A DNA stretch of 64,000 nucleotides, from contig CM025853.1 in the NCBI GenBank assembly GCA_003952965.2, positions 6,743,007 through 6,807,006 of the forward strand, written 5' to 3'. A program made the position numbers and the translations under genes. This document shows positions 22,015 through 33,388 of the stretch, one piece after another (within the stretch, counting starts at the first letter, position 1; the number at the start of each line of letters is the position of its first letter). Source of the DNA: Morella rubra. Lineage: Eukaryota; Streptophyta; Magnoliopsida; Fagales; Myricaceae. Below the pieces are notes generated by a model. The model was not told the DNA's origin. It saw nothing but the letters and a program-made list of their open reading frames with translations, and did no database searches.

Positions 22015-24643
22015 TCATAAAACAAGGATAAGTACCTGTTTCTTTGGCTTTCTCACTCTCTTAGGCCACTTCTTCTTAATTGGGTTTTCAAGTTCAGGAC
22101 AACGCCTTGCGTTATGGAGCCCAACAGCTCCATAATTTCCACAAGTCACGACGTACCCACTTTGAGAGAACTTGGTGGGGTTTTCTTCATTCTCATCCAG
22201 CACACGTCTTCTACTTTTCCTCGGGCGTCCGGGTTGCCTCCTCAGTACTGGGAGCAATATTTCCTCCCCTTCATGCTCAAGCCAATCTTCGAGACTTGAC
22301 ATTGATGCAACCTCTAGTGCGTAGGCCCTCGTGTAAATACTCATGTGATAATACTTGTGTACATAGTCCTCTGGCCACTATTTATTAAAATAAATTGCAA
22401 CACATGCGTGAGGACAAGGTATGTCATTAAGTTGCCATTGTCCACAGGTACACTCTCGTGAATTCAGGTCAACCACACGCCTCAAATGAAATTTCTGACC
22501 TCCATCAAGAAACTCAATTTCTTGCATTTGTCTTAGACAGCTCAAGGTTATTCACAATCTTTGGGCAAATCTGATTGGTACTCGCCCAGATGTCGTCTCT
22601 CTTTGTTTGAAATCGAATAATTATTTGCCTCTGTATGATGTCAAGCATGGTCAAAATTGATTTGTTGAGAGCTTCCCTCACCCACAAATTAAACGACTCT
22701 GCCAAATTGTTCAGCAACATGTCGCTCTTGCAATACCAGTTAAATGCGTGCCTTGATCGCATTCGCACATCAAGCTCCTATAAGTAATGATGAGCTTTCT
22801 CATCCATGCGCTTGATTGCCAACATCGCTTGATTAAATTCAGTCTCATTGGAGGCACAAGCAGCTGCCCATAATGCATCTTTGTAAGGATTTCCCTTGTA
22901 ACCCTCAGATTTGAAATTAGCATGCAAGTGCCAAATATACATGCGATGCTCAATTCCAAGCATAACGTTGTCAAAACTCTGAAGAAGACTCTGTATATGA
23001 AGCATGGACATCGAAAAGTTAATTATACAAATTAGATATAAAAAAAAAGTTTCAAAAAAATATATTCAGTGATAAAAGGAATACCTTTTGTCAGTCATTC
23101 ATGAATGTCCATCCATCATTGTCCACTCCCCTGATATCCTCCAAAAGACAACTCAGGAACCACGTCCATGAGTCTTTACACTCCGACTCGCATGCCGCAT
23201 ATGCAATTGAGAAAATATCGTAATTGACATCTTTCCCAATATTGGCCAGCAATTGCCCTCCAAATTCTCCTTTGAGAAAGCACACATCAACTTATATAAT
23301 AGGGTGACACCCTTTCAAAAACCCTTCTTTGAATGCAGCCAAACATACATACATTCTTTGAAACATGCTTGCATCTCTCTTCAGAAAAAATGAGCTATCG
23401 GGATTCCATTTGTTGATCGCAAGTTCGTACTCCACCAAATGCTTATATTGCTCTGCATGCTTCCCATAAATCATCCCCAATGCCATCCTTCTTGCACGAC
23501 TACACATAAGTTGGCTAACATTGATTAAATATTCTCTTACAACTTCCCCCAGTAGTGCACTCGGGGTCCAAGTAGGATCATCTCTGAAATTCTCCAAGTA
23601 CTGGTAGGCCAACCACTTAACAGAGGCCTTTCTATTCGTATGATGGCTGCCACATGTATGCTTAGAGTTGTACATCTTGATTTGTAGTGTATCCTTTGCA
23701 CGTGTCTAACCAAGGTAGATCTCCCACCCACACCTCAGCTTGCACACGGCCCTAACTCTTACTTTGTCATTCTTCACAAAGTTATACTTAAATCCCTATT
23801 GAATACAATGTGTCTGAAGTGTACTCTTGAATTGCTCACAATCCTTAAACACTTCACCCACTTGAAACATCACCTTAGCCCTTAAACCTGAACTGTCCTT
23901 ATAATCCGGAAAACTTTTTTTCTTAGGTCACCTTAGTTTAACTTCACCAACTTTGTCAGAAGGACAAGATTCATCTAAACTTCCCCACTCTTCCGAGGCA
24001 GAGTAGTCGGACTCCACTTTGCCCTCGACCCCAATACGACTAGTTCCCCAACTCCATGGTGCAAACCATTGACTTGCAGTAACCCTAGCTTCCTTTGCAA
24101 CCTTCACACTATTGCAATCACTATCATATAAGTCTGAGTTTGCATCATTTGACTCGTGGAAATCACTCATGACTTCTTTATCCCTCATAGCCACATCCCC
24201 CCTCCCTCACTCTCACTCCCTATTCCATGAACTTCATCTCTAACCCCATCAGCCAGTACTAGTCCCATAACAACAGGTACGTCTATAACATGCTTCAAAT
24301 ATATATGTAGTGTTTTATAATTCTTCGCCTCAATCCTTTGGATGACTGCTATGATATCCATATCTGTCTACAGAGGCTTCATGTGGATTGATTCTTCGTC
24401 ATCTAAGGTACAAAACATTTCCCCAACAGTCATGTACCAACATCCTTCAATCACAACTTCGAGGTCTGGTACTGTCAAGTAGTCCACCTCGACCGCACTC
24501 ACATCCTCAACAAACCCACCAACATATGCATTGGTATCCTTCGAAATTGACCCACCATGATGCATAACCTCCTTCACCATTTCTATCCCTGTAACATGGT
24601 GAGTAAATAGATTATTTACTAATTCAGATAATTCAAGAAACAA
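22015..24643 (-). pseudogene. Mutator (MURA) transposase, disabled by stops
   Basis: On the minus strand the pieces give the full plant MULE transposase order. First comes an N-terminal region (24368-24643), then an acidic linker and a MuDR-type DNA-binding segment with KCGW-like and HTCGSHHTNRKAS motifs (about 23640-23930). The MULE catalytic domain follows, from about 23300 (VDVCFLKGEFGGQLLANIGKD, 23230-23290; WTWFLSCLLEDI, 23130). After an intron come EHRMYIWHLHANFKSEGYKG and NNLAESFNLWVREALNKSI (22514-23000). Next are a SWIM motif (CTCGQWQLNDIPCPHA, about 22400-22460), IYTRAYALEVASM and a CCHC knuckle (CGNYGAVGLHNARRC). In-frame stops occur at several points, including just before VDVCFLKG. 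It runs inward from the right MULE end, as mudrA does in MuDR. Confidence 0.87.
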
Positions 24644-26489
24644 ATTAGATGCACAAATAAGATGCTACAAATAAGATGATACAGGTCTATGAGATGCACA
24701 TATAGGTTGCAGCAGTGGATGAATATTGAAGATGTAAGCAAAGTTAACATTTTTTGTCTTTTGATTTAAGGTTGCTAGATAAAAAAGAATAAGAACATTT
24801 GAAAATGTGGAAGTCTAATTTTCAATGGTAACTAACACGGGTTTAAACATGGGTAAGTTCCAAAAATATTACAGACAAGTGGATGGTGGAAATCTGATGA
24901 CATCTAAAACAGTTAAGAATTCCCTTTGTTTTCGAGAACATAACTCTCCAAGGAAAGCCTTCTACATAACCTCTATTTTGACAATATCTGCGGTCCTCAG
25001 CATTAAAACTTTGTTCGAGACAAAGGAATTATATTTACCTTCTAGTAAGAGGTTTCAATTAGAACAACAGAAAGGTGTGAGTTCATGAAATGGGAAAAAA
25101 CAATCAAACGCATATGCATAACAACAATAGTTGTGCAAATGCCTGGTCCCCTAGCTATCTTTTTCACAATGGCAAGCCAAGGATATCACGGGGACAAAGT
25201 TTGCAAGGCAAACAAAATCAAAAAGGCCAATCTATATTCTAATCCTACCCGATTTCTCTTCAAATTTTATTTAATGCTCATAGCTATTAAAAATATGGAA
25301 CATGAGACTGCTAATGTAAGGTGAACAGAAATTTCATATATAAATGCATTTGTTATCATTAACAAAAGCATAGGATTATGCAAGGAAAAACTTCAGTGCA
25401 TTATTAAAATACAAAATCAAATTCCTCAAATCACAGTACTTGTACTTGGAAACATGACTAAGCAAATACAAGAAATTGTGAAGTAAAAAGGACCACAATT
25501 TGAGATGCAGTATCAAAGAGAAAAAAACCCAACAAACTACAATATCAGAAACTGACAAAGCCGAACTATGAGAGATTAGGCTACTGTGATAACTCCCTAA
25601 ATGGAGAGTCTAAGCAAAATGTTACACACAGCTAGGTAATTATTTTGCTAACATATTATCCTAGATGGACAAGTGGCTATTTGGAATAATATTTTCAATA
25701 GTAACTAACACAAGTTTAAACAATCTTGCCATTATTTTGCTAACATATTATCCTGATATTGCCAAATGTGTGCCTTAAACCCACTAAAACCACTGATATT
25801 GTCCCTTAATGAGGTACAACACGGATATTGTCCCTAATGAGGTACACCAGACCTTTAGAAATGCAGAATAATGCAGTACAGCGGCTCGTGTACTTTGGGA
25901 CAAAAATTGAAAAGTTCTTGGTCAAAGCCGACAACATATTTTAGTCAAATAAAAAATAAAACCAACAAAAGAGAAAAAGAATATAAATTAAATATAAAAA
26001 AAAAAACAAAACACACGAATCATTAAATAACATAAATCAACCAACACAACTCAAATCAATAAAATATGGGGCCACACAGGTAGGTATACGACAACAATAC
26101 TTCATTACTTTAGAGAGACAAAACCATGGGACCTCAGACAGCTCGAATCATTACAAGGGACCTCTAAGACAAAAAAAATATGAGAGACAAACTCCAACAC
26201 CACCTTTTTTAATCACTCCAGTTTAAAAAGGGTCTTTAAAATTCGAATACCTTTTGGTAGGGCGAAATGTGAGAGCCCCAGAAGGAGAAACGGCTTGATC
26301 AACGGTGGTGAGAGAAGAAATTTTTTAAATCAATCCTTGGTAGACGGCGGCATCAATGGCTCCACCAATTTGGTTTAGGATAGCAAATTTTAGACACAAC
26401 GAGGAGATGGGAGACAGTTGCCTTTGTTCTAGGTCGAAATTGGGGGAAAATTTTCTGGTTTAAACGCGGGTAAGCTCCACGGGTTTAAA
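24644..26489. other. Gene-free stretch between MURA and the right MULE end
   Basis: The sequence is AT-rich. Direct repeats include TTTTGCTAACATATTATCCT (25642 and 25736) and TAACTAACACxxGTTTAAAC (24830 and 25700). It is probably leader and intron of the MURA transcription unit plus decayed filler. The open frames at 24825-25324 show no recognisable domain. Confidence 0.5.
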
Positions 26490-26938
26490 CATATGCTTTT
26501 GTTTTTCTTTTACTTTTTACAAATTTTTTTACAACAAGTGCTGACGTGGCTGTCGTTTAGTGAGGTTTTTTTTTTTCCGAATTCGTACACGTGGCGCAAT
26601 ATTGGGGGCATTTAGGAGTAGAAATTTTGGAGGTTTTGGAGTTTGTGAAAAAGTAAAGATATTTTATGAGATTTGATGAAAAAGTGAAGAGAGAAAAGAT
26701 TTAAATGAATATTATAATAAAAAAATTTGATAAGGAGAGAGAGATCCACCCTCGAACACCACCATTAATGGGAGTGACGTGTCCTACCGTTAGCTGACTG
26801 TGCACAGGAGGACGGAAGTGGACAAAAGGATTAAATAAACAAAAGAAAATAACCTAAGGACTGATTTGAGTAAATTTGAAACTCAATGACCACTTTGATA
26901 AATGACATAAAACTAAGGACCAAAATAGTCATTAACCC
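26490..26938. repeat. Right terminal inverted repeat of the 20.3-kb MULE
   Basis: This is the inverted partner of 6675-6965. It holds an extra block of about 150 bp (roughly 26605-26755, AT-rich) that is missing from the left arm, so it is longer. By landmark comparison the aligned parts are clearly similar but not identical, which suggests an old insertion. The outer end lies 170 bp before the RPF1 start codon. Confidence 0.85.
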
Positions 26939-26965
26939 TTAATTTAATTACCCGTTCCCGTTTTA

Positions 26966-26974
26966 AAACCCTAA
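26966..26974 (+). promoter_or_regulatory. Telo-box AAACCCTAA in the RPF1 promoter/leader
   Basis: AAACCCTAA lies 19 bp past the MULE target duplication and about 135 bp before the RPF1 start codon. Telo-boxes are a known feature of promoters of plant ribosomal protein and ribosome-biogenesis genes. The site II motif that usually accompanies them (TGGGCC or TGGGCT) is not found between the MULE and the start codon. Confidence 0.6.
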
Positions 26975-27029
26975 CTAGTAACAGCGAATTTTTTATTTTT
27001 CTTCTGAGCAGTACGCGAATATCTCTATT

Positions 27030-27056
27030 TTCTTCTTCTTCTTCTTCTTCTTCTTC
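27030..27056 (+). repeat. (TTC)n microsatellite in the RPF1 leader
   Basis: About eight TTC units lie 50 bp before the RPF1 start codon. Pyrimidine-rich leaders of this kind are common near plant start sites. Confidence 0.85.
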
Positions 27057-27108
27057 GTAGCAATAGTTTACAGTGTATCCGAAGGAAGGGTAAGCAGAAA
27101 AATTTAGA

Positions 27109-30100
27109 ATGGGGGGAAAGAGAAAGAAGAGCGGAAGCGAAGCAGCGGCTGAATTTGAGACAGACTATGAGAATGAAAAATACATAAATAAGGAGAACAA
27201 GAAGCAGAAGAAGCTTGTTGAGGAGAAGAAGGGGGAGATACTGCCATCGATGATAAAGAACAAGGAGAAAAGGTCTGCAGTGCACGCGAAGCTCAAGCAA
27301 GAGAAGAAACTTGAGAAGCGCAAGAAGATCAAGGCTCGCGACGCCGCAGAGAAGCGCGCTCTTGAGCTCGGCGAGGAGGTCTGGTGGCCGTTTCTCTTTT
27401 TCTTTCTCAATATCTGGGGTGTTATTGCTCTCTCTGAAGCAAATTGTTTGACGCTGTTCTGTTAATTATGCAGCCTCCGCCAAAGAATGTTCCCCGTACG
27501 ATTGAGAACACCAGGGAAATTGATGAGACCGTGTGTAAGCCCGATGATGAAGAGGTCTTTCTATTCGTCCTTAATAAATTTCAGTTGCTCCGTTTCTTCT
27601 TCTGGATAATATTAGATGAGTTTTTTATTATATTTTTGTAGTTATTGAGCATATTACTAGTTGGGTTTTGTGAACTGGAAAACTGTAGCTTAGAACCCCA
27701 TTGAGGAATTAGAACAGGAGCTCTTGTTATCATCTGAAAAAGTAGTAGTTGGCTTGCAAGTTCTTGGACCTAAATTGAACGGTCCAGCGTATTGCACAGT
27801 AGAACTAATATCAAGGACAAGGACAATAATTTATGGTTCTAATGTAGGATCTGAATATTAGCTTAGTGTTAGAGTGAATGCTGTGGATGTTAATGATTTG
27901 AAGGGTGCAACAAATTTAGAGCTCCGCAGGAGAAGAAAGAAGGTGACTTTATATAGGATGGATAATGCATGGCAGTCTCTATCTTTTATATAAATCTGAT
28001 CACTTTTATCAGAATCACTTGAACGAAATACACTTTTAATTGACCAATTAATTGTGTCACTTGCAGCTATTTGCTGGAAATGATGCTGATGAATTCAGTG
28101 CTATTTTAAAGCGTGAGCATACTCCAAAAGTTTTAATCACTACATGCCGTTTCAATTCCTCTGTAAGTCATCTTCTTTGCCATTTGTAATCATCTTTAGC
28201 CACCCACGAAGCTTATCATGACTTTGTACACTAATATTGCATCAGTCAGTTGAAACTTCCTTTCACAAGGTGCTGGATAATGTTTTGCTTATCTCTGGCT
28301 TATGTGTTTCTTTTACAGAGGGGACCTGCTTTTGTATCAGAACTACTTTCTGTGATCCCCAATGCACAATACTACAAGAGAGGAACCCATGACTTGAAAA
28401 AGGTGCTCTTTTTGTTTTTTCTTGTCTTTGAGTACACAAGCACAAAGTTCAATCATTTGAAAGTTTCTTTTGACTTATATGTTTTACAGATTGTAGAATA
28501 TGCAAAGAATAGGGACTTCACTTCTGTTATGGTTGTTCACACAAATCGCAGGGAACCGGGTTAGTGATGCTTCTTGCTGAAGGTCCTATGGAATCTGGGA
28601 TTCGATTTTTTTTTTCTCTGGGTTTTGCTGTCCATTCCTTTAACTTTTAGGATATCATCAAAAGAATGACATTTTTATCATTTTTCATTCCCCTTTGTTA
28701 TTGTCAGTTTTCGGATTTTAGTGTCAGCTCTTTTGACTGTCTTGTAGATGCTCTTGTAATAATTGGCTTGCCTGACGGACCTACTGCCCATTTCAAGCTT
28801 TCAAAGCTTGTTTTACGCAAGGATATAAAGGTTTGTTGTCCATGTCTTAATATCGATACATGCCCTTTGGTTGATGCAATCATGTGACCCACGGTGTCGC
28901 CAAATACTAAAAATAGACTATAAGGTGAAGAAGGGAGAGAGTTCCATTAATCAGGCATTGTTAGTTTCTCATTCGTGCATTTGTTCTCTTAGTTATCCTT
29001 TATTGTTATAATGGACACTATACCAGTTAGATACAGAGCCATCGCTGCTTGCTGTCTGAAATAAATGTTCATTTTGCAACTGCTGTTTGTAATTGCTTGA
29101 CAGTCATTAGCATCAGTTTGAATCGTGGGACAATTGTCAATAAGGGGCAATCTGTAAGGTGGCGAATAGGAATTTGTGAAGTCACAAGCATGATTTTGGT
29201 TTCACGTGCTTAAATTTATGTGGTTATGCTCTTTTTTTATTTATCGTCTTTCGTCTTCTTTTTTTTTTGCCTTTTTTGCTCAAGTGTAGAGCCGTGTTCT
29301 CAAGCTTTTATATAAGATGTGATGTATGAAATCAATCGTTCTTCCACTGAGTTTATGGGCATATCCAACCAGTCAAGCTCGAGCTTGTGATTCCCAGCAA
29401 CCACACTCTTTGTTCTGTTTCATCATGGAGAAGATCGTCAAAAATGGCAAATTTGGATAGAACTACTTTAGTACTGACTCTTGTGACATTACCGGTTTTC
29501 TGCTTTCAAGAACAAGCTAATACCTGGTTTTCATGTAACTCATATTAGATGGACATTTTGTGAAACAAAGGAATAAAATAGACAATAATGACTTTGTTTA
29601 CTATACTCACTGTCCTCTTCCTCCCTCCGGCCACCCTCACCCCCTCTTCTCCTCTATTCTCTTCCATATTGCTTGCAGAATCATGGAAATCCAACCAGTC
29701 ATGAGCCTGAACTTGTGCTGACTAACTTCACAACACGCCTGGGTCATCGTGTTGGAAGGTATAGTCTTTATCTTTGGTTTTGTGTGCGATTGAAGATGTA
29801 TAGCTTGGAAATATCTTTGTAGATGTAGACGTGTTTATACTTAAACGTTCAAACACTCACCATTATATATTCTTAACTGAATCGCATGAATTTAGTTAGT
29901 GCATCTTAATTTTGCATTTCACATGATTTCTGTTACTTATGAAGATGTCGTTTATGTTTGTCAAATGTCTCTCCTTGTTTTGTTGTATCTAGATTAATAC
30001 AGGCGCTTTTCCCCCAAGATCCAAATTTTCGTGGCCGGCGAGTTGTCACATTCCACAATCAGCGAGATTTCATATTCTTCCGTCATCATCGGTGCGTTTC

Positions 30101-31790
30101 TGTAGCTTTTGTGAGCGTCGTGAAAAATCTTTCAGTTATCTTTTGAGTTTGGGTTTCTGACCAATATATCATGTCATGTGTTCAGGTACATTTTTGAAAG
30201 CAAAGAAAGTAAGCAAACTGACTCAGATGTTAAAAAGGCCAAGAATGGAAAGGTTGAGAAAGCTCCTCAAGAGAAAGTAGTTGCCCGTCTTCAGGTCAGT
30301 GCCAATTAATAATTCTGTGTTGGTTTGCATTTTTATTTAGAGTTGATATTGTGTTATCCACAAATTGCTTCAAAAGTGCCTTATTCCTCCTGCCCTTTGG
30401 TTAACATATAAGAATTGAGCATGAGGCCTACTCCACTAATGCCTATGTAACCTTACTTCAGCCCCTTGTTCCCTATAGTCTTGGGAAATCTAACTAGGTA
30501 GATCTACCAGATCTAGGAGGGGAGGATAAATGGGTCCAATTGGAAAGTTACAATTAATTATTGTGCAAGTTGCGTTTCTGCCAATTTTTTAATTGCATAC
30601 TGGTCAAGAGAAGATGCAGAAACAATCTAGATCATTGATAACATGTGTAAATTGTGCATATAAGACGAGTATTGGATAATTTAAACAAATCAAGGTATAT
30701 TGGAGGTTGAAATAATAGTAATGAAAGAATATTCATAGCATATGACACCATTGATTTGTCTGACGAGATAGCCAACGACTGGGGGGAAGAAAAACCTAAA
30801 GACCTAGTTTAACATAAAATGAGATTACTAATAAAAGAAACAAGTTCAAAGCTTTTATTAACAGTTTGATTCCTTCTGGATTCACTTTGTTATGTTCATA
30901 CTTGTTCACCAAACCTACTCCTTCCATTGATATTACATTTTGATCTTCATGGCCTGCACTTAACATATGCTGATCCCTCGGCATATGGAACTCACAGTCG
31001 AGAATGGCATATGCTATTTCCAATTAACCGGGTATGATGAGTTGGGATGGTATATATAGCTTAATCAGGTCTCCTAGCTAGATGTTTGAATATGATTCGA
31101 TAGTGAGTTAGATTTGCGCGGTTCTCTCTGTACCGTAAAACTTCACACAATATAGGTTCAGTTTCCTTTAGGACAGATAAGTGCAACAAAATGTGTATGT
31201 GGATGCCTCTGTTTGTGCATCTCATTGTTGATAGTGAGATCTAGTCTAAATCTGGTGATTGAAAGTACAGAAGGTGAACCACAGAAATGGTTTGTCTGTT
31301 AGAAGATATGGAGGTTCAATGCTGAAACTAGTATATCTCTTCTGGATTGGATTGCATAATGCTGAAGTAGTTTATTAGTATAAATTGATTTGTGGTAACA
31401 CTGCTATGGCTTGAAACATATGACTTCTATGCAACTCTGTTGGTAATTCCATTGGCTTCATTCTGCTCCACATCAGTTGTAAAAGTCTGTATGTTCTGTG
31501 ATTGTATGCCAATTAAAAACATGCAGGAGTGTGGCCCTCGTTTCACACTGAAGTTGATCAGTTTGCAGCATGGGACGTTTGATACTAAAGGCGGAGAATA
31601 TGAGTGGGTCCACAAGGTATTCTACTTAGTAACTGAGTCAGGCTGGTATTTTGATCCGATGATTTCTCGTACTTTTTCTTTAAAAAAGAAAAAAGGAAAA
31701 ATTTTCCTAATGTCTCACTTCTTTTTCTTTCTTCCCCAATTTGAATGCTAGCCGGAGATGGACACGAGCCGAAGAAGGTTTTTCTTGTGA
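27109..31790 (+). CDS. RPF1: Ribosome production factor 1, Brix domain protein
   Basis: Eleven exons are inferred: 27109-27378, 27474-27554, 28067-28162, 28319-28402, 28490-28559, 28748-28830, 29679-29758, 29993-30091, 30186-30294, 31527-31616 and 31752-31790. All have GT-AG borders and the phases join exactly, giving 366 residues. The first 90 residues are Lys/Glu-rich with nuclear-type basic runs ([13 protein letters not shown]). The Brix domain covers about residues 135-325 ([98 protein letters not shown]), and the end is [12 protein letters not shown]. Family role: nucleolar pre-rRNA processing and assembly of the large ribosomal subunit. It is full length with no defect seen. The next gene is convergent, its stop codon about 216 bp away. 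Confidence 0.95.
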
Positions 31791-32006
31791 CTTGCCATGA
31801 ATACATTCTTTTATAGTGGAGTACAAGCATTTTCAGTTGGAGATGGTTGGTACTTTGCGAGAATAGGTTGAAATGCATCTTAATTGTCCCTCTAATTATG
31901 CCAGACCATTTGGCTCGATGTTGCGTAGTTATTCATATATGAACATTGTTATTTTTTGCTCTCATCAACACAATCTCTAATTTGTGGAATTTTACATCTC
32001 TTCTGG

Positions 32007-32993
32007 TCATTGTCCTTGTCGATCCACTTTGCGATGCAAATGATGCATGACTTTTTTGTTCCACTTTGAATGCCATTTTGTCATGAGGGTGCATGCACTT
32101 TGGAGTACATGAAGGCAAATCAAAACAAATATACCTCCTATAGCAGCGACTCTCAAAATCGACTTTTCTGGTGGGGAGTTTGTTGCTAGATCAACACAGT
32201 CCATCAGTATCAAGATCCAAGATACACTTTCCAGCCACGGCCTAATTACTATAATATTTGCTGTTCTCTCTCCAAAAAATCTCCAGATTATCCTTAAACA
32301 TAGAGTACCCACAACTGAAAATGAGGTCAGGGACCACCCTCTGTAGGACACTAGCATTCCTCCCACAGTCAAAACCTCTTTCCTACAGACACAAGATGCA
32401 CACTCGCCTGAAAAGGTTGATGAAAATAGGGCATCAAAACCTGTATAGTAAGGCAAGACAATGGAATCAAGGTAGAGGCTTGCATGTAAAATTCCAGAAA
32501 TTGTTGATGCCACAAAGAAAGCATATTCTGCGTCTTTATTAGCCCCATGGTCATCATGGTCAAAAGTCAGAGCAGAAATGTAGACCAGTTGGAGGATTGC
32601 AGGACCAATGCTGGAGAGAGGAAATATGGTGTTGATACGGTGGCCTTTTGCTAGTGCTAAGAGGATTACTGGGAGGGAAACTGGACCAGATGGTAATAAG
32701 TATCTCTTTGACTGACTAAAGGAAGGTTGCCCTCTTCTTGATATATCCATTACCTTTATGAACAAGGTTGTCAAGTATGAAGTTACAGTGAAGAGGAGTA
32801 CCAGTATGTCCACAGCAGGTGGATAATTGCCTGGATAAGTGCTGTCGCAGAAATAATGATAAGGGCAGCCAATCGGATCCATCGTTTCTTCCAGCTGCCA
32901 TCTTAAGCATTTGAAGAAGATAGTGCGAAGATCTTCCGAAACCCTTTGAGGTTGAAAGGATGAATATACTGGGTGCAGGAGTTGCTTATTCAT
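32007..32993 (-). CDS. Multi-pass membrane protein of unknown function
   Basis: A single 328-residue frame on the minus strand has about six or seven hydrophobic segments by eye: around residues 60-84 (VDILVLLFTVTSYLTTLFI), 103-117, 127-145, 160-185, 210-240, 250-275 and 285-305. Other landmarks are the short Cys/aromatic stretch GCPYHYFCDSTYPGNYPP before the first segment and QSKRYLLPSGPVSLPVILLA. There are no stops, and the composition is unlike the transposon debris, so I take it as a real host gene; it looks like a conserved plant family but I cannot assign a function. The chosen ATG (32991-32993) overlaps the stop of an upstream 63-codon frame. An additional 5' exon is possible. It converges with RPF1. 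Confidence 0.72.
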   Translation of the reverse strand: MNKQLLHPVYSSFQPQRVSEDLRTIFFKCLRWQLEETMDPIGCPYHYFCDSTYPGNYPPAVDILVLLFTVTSYLTTLFIKVMDISRRGQPSFSQSKRYLLPSGPVSLPVILLALAKGHRINTIFPLSSIGPAILQLVYISALTFDHDDHGANKDAEYAFFVASTISGILHASLYLDSIVLPYYTGFDALFSSTFSGECASCVCRKEVLTVGGMLVSYRGWSLTSFSVVGTLCLRIIWRFFGERTANIIVIRPWLESVSWILILMDCVDLATNSPPEKSILRVAAIGGIFVLICLHVLQSACTLMTKWHSKWNKKVMHHLHRKVDRQGQ

Positions 32994-33181
32994 TGAGTTT
33001 GGGCAATGATTTCTCCTTCCAGCTCCGTCTTTCCTTGGTATGCTTCCATGGTGGACATGATGGCATTTGATGTACCAAATATAAGAACATTGCCTTGTGT
33101 TTGTTGAGATGTGTCTGTTGAAGGTATGTTGGACAAAGAGAGGTCAGCTAAATAGGTTTTCCACAAGTTTTGACGTATCAT
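32990..33181 (-). promoter_or_regulatory. Upstream ORF overlapping the membrane-protein start (ATGA)
   Basis: A 63-codon frame starting at 33181 ends with TGA at 32992-32990, and the main ATG occupies 32993-32991, so the two share ATGA. It has no domain I know. If it lies in the mature transcript it could act as an upstream ORF with termination-reinitiation. It could also be 5' sequence of no consequence. Confidence 0.4.
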
Positions 33182-33355
33182 ATGTAGATTAGTTGCCTAG
33201 TGCCATATCAGCTAAAAAATAAGCAGCATATGGAATTGTTCAAATAAAGCAATTCTGAGGTGGTTGTAGCGTCGTAGGTGAAATTAGTAAGGGCATGGTC
33301 CATGGTGGTAAGCTTGATTCCAAAGCAATGAGGTTTGGTAGGGGATTGCAACTTG

Positions 33356-33388
<33 letters not shown>

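Larger units (their letters stand above)
6666..26947. mobile_element. 20.3-kb Mutator-like element (MULE) with perfect 9-bp duplication
   Basis: The element itself is 6675-26938. It starts GGGTTAATGACC and ends GGTCATTAACCC, and the 9-bp sequence TTAATTTAA occurs exactly on both sides (6666-6674 and 26939-26947). The arms are imperfect inverted repeats of about 300 bp. A MURA-type transposase runs inward from the right end (22015-24643, minus) and a GRF zinc-finger gene runs inward from the left end (7873-8286, plus). This matches the convergent layout of maize MuDR. Nested inside are a smaller MULE, a PIF/Harbinger gene pair, two LTR-like insertions, another GRF fragment and a tandem array, which explain the large size. 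Both terminal genes are damaged, so it is probably no longer autonomous. Confidence 0.88.

Noticed and set aside
24825..25324. Two consecutive plus-strand frames of 87 and 79 residues inside the MULE
   Set aside because: Low-complexity, lysine-rich composition typical of AT-rich DNA; no family resemblance and antisense to the probable MURA leader.
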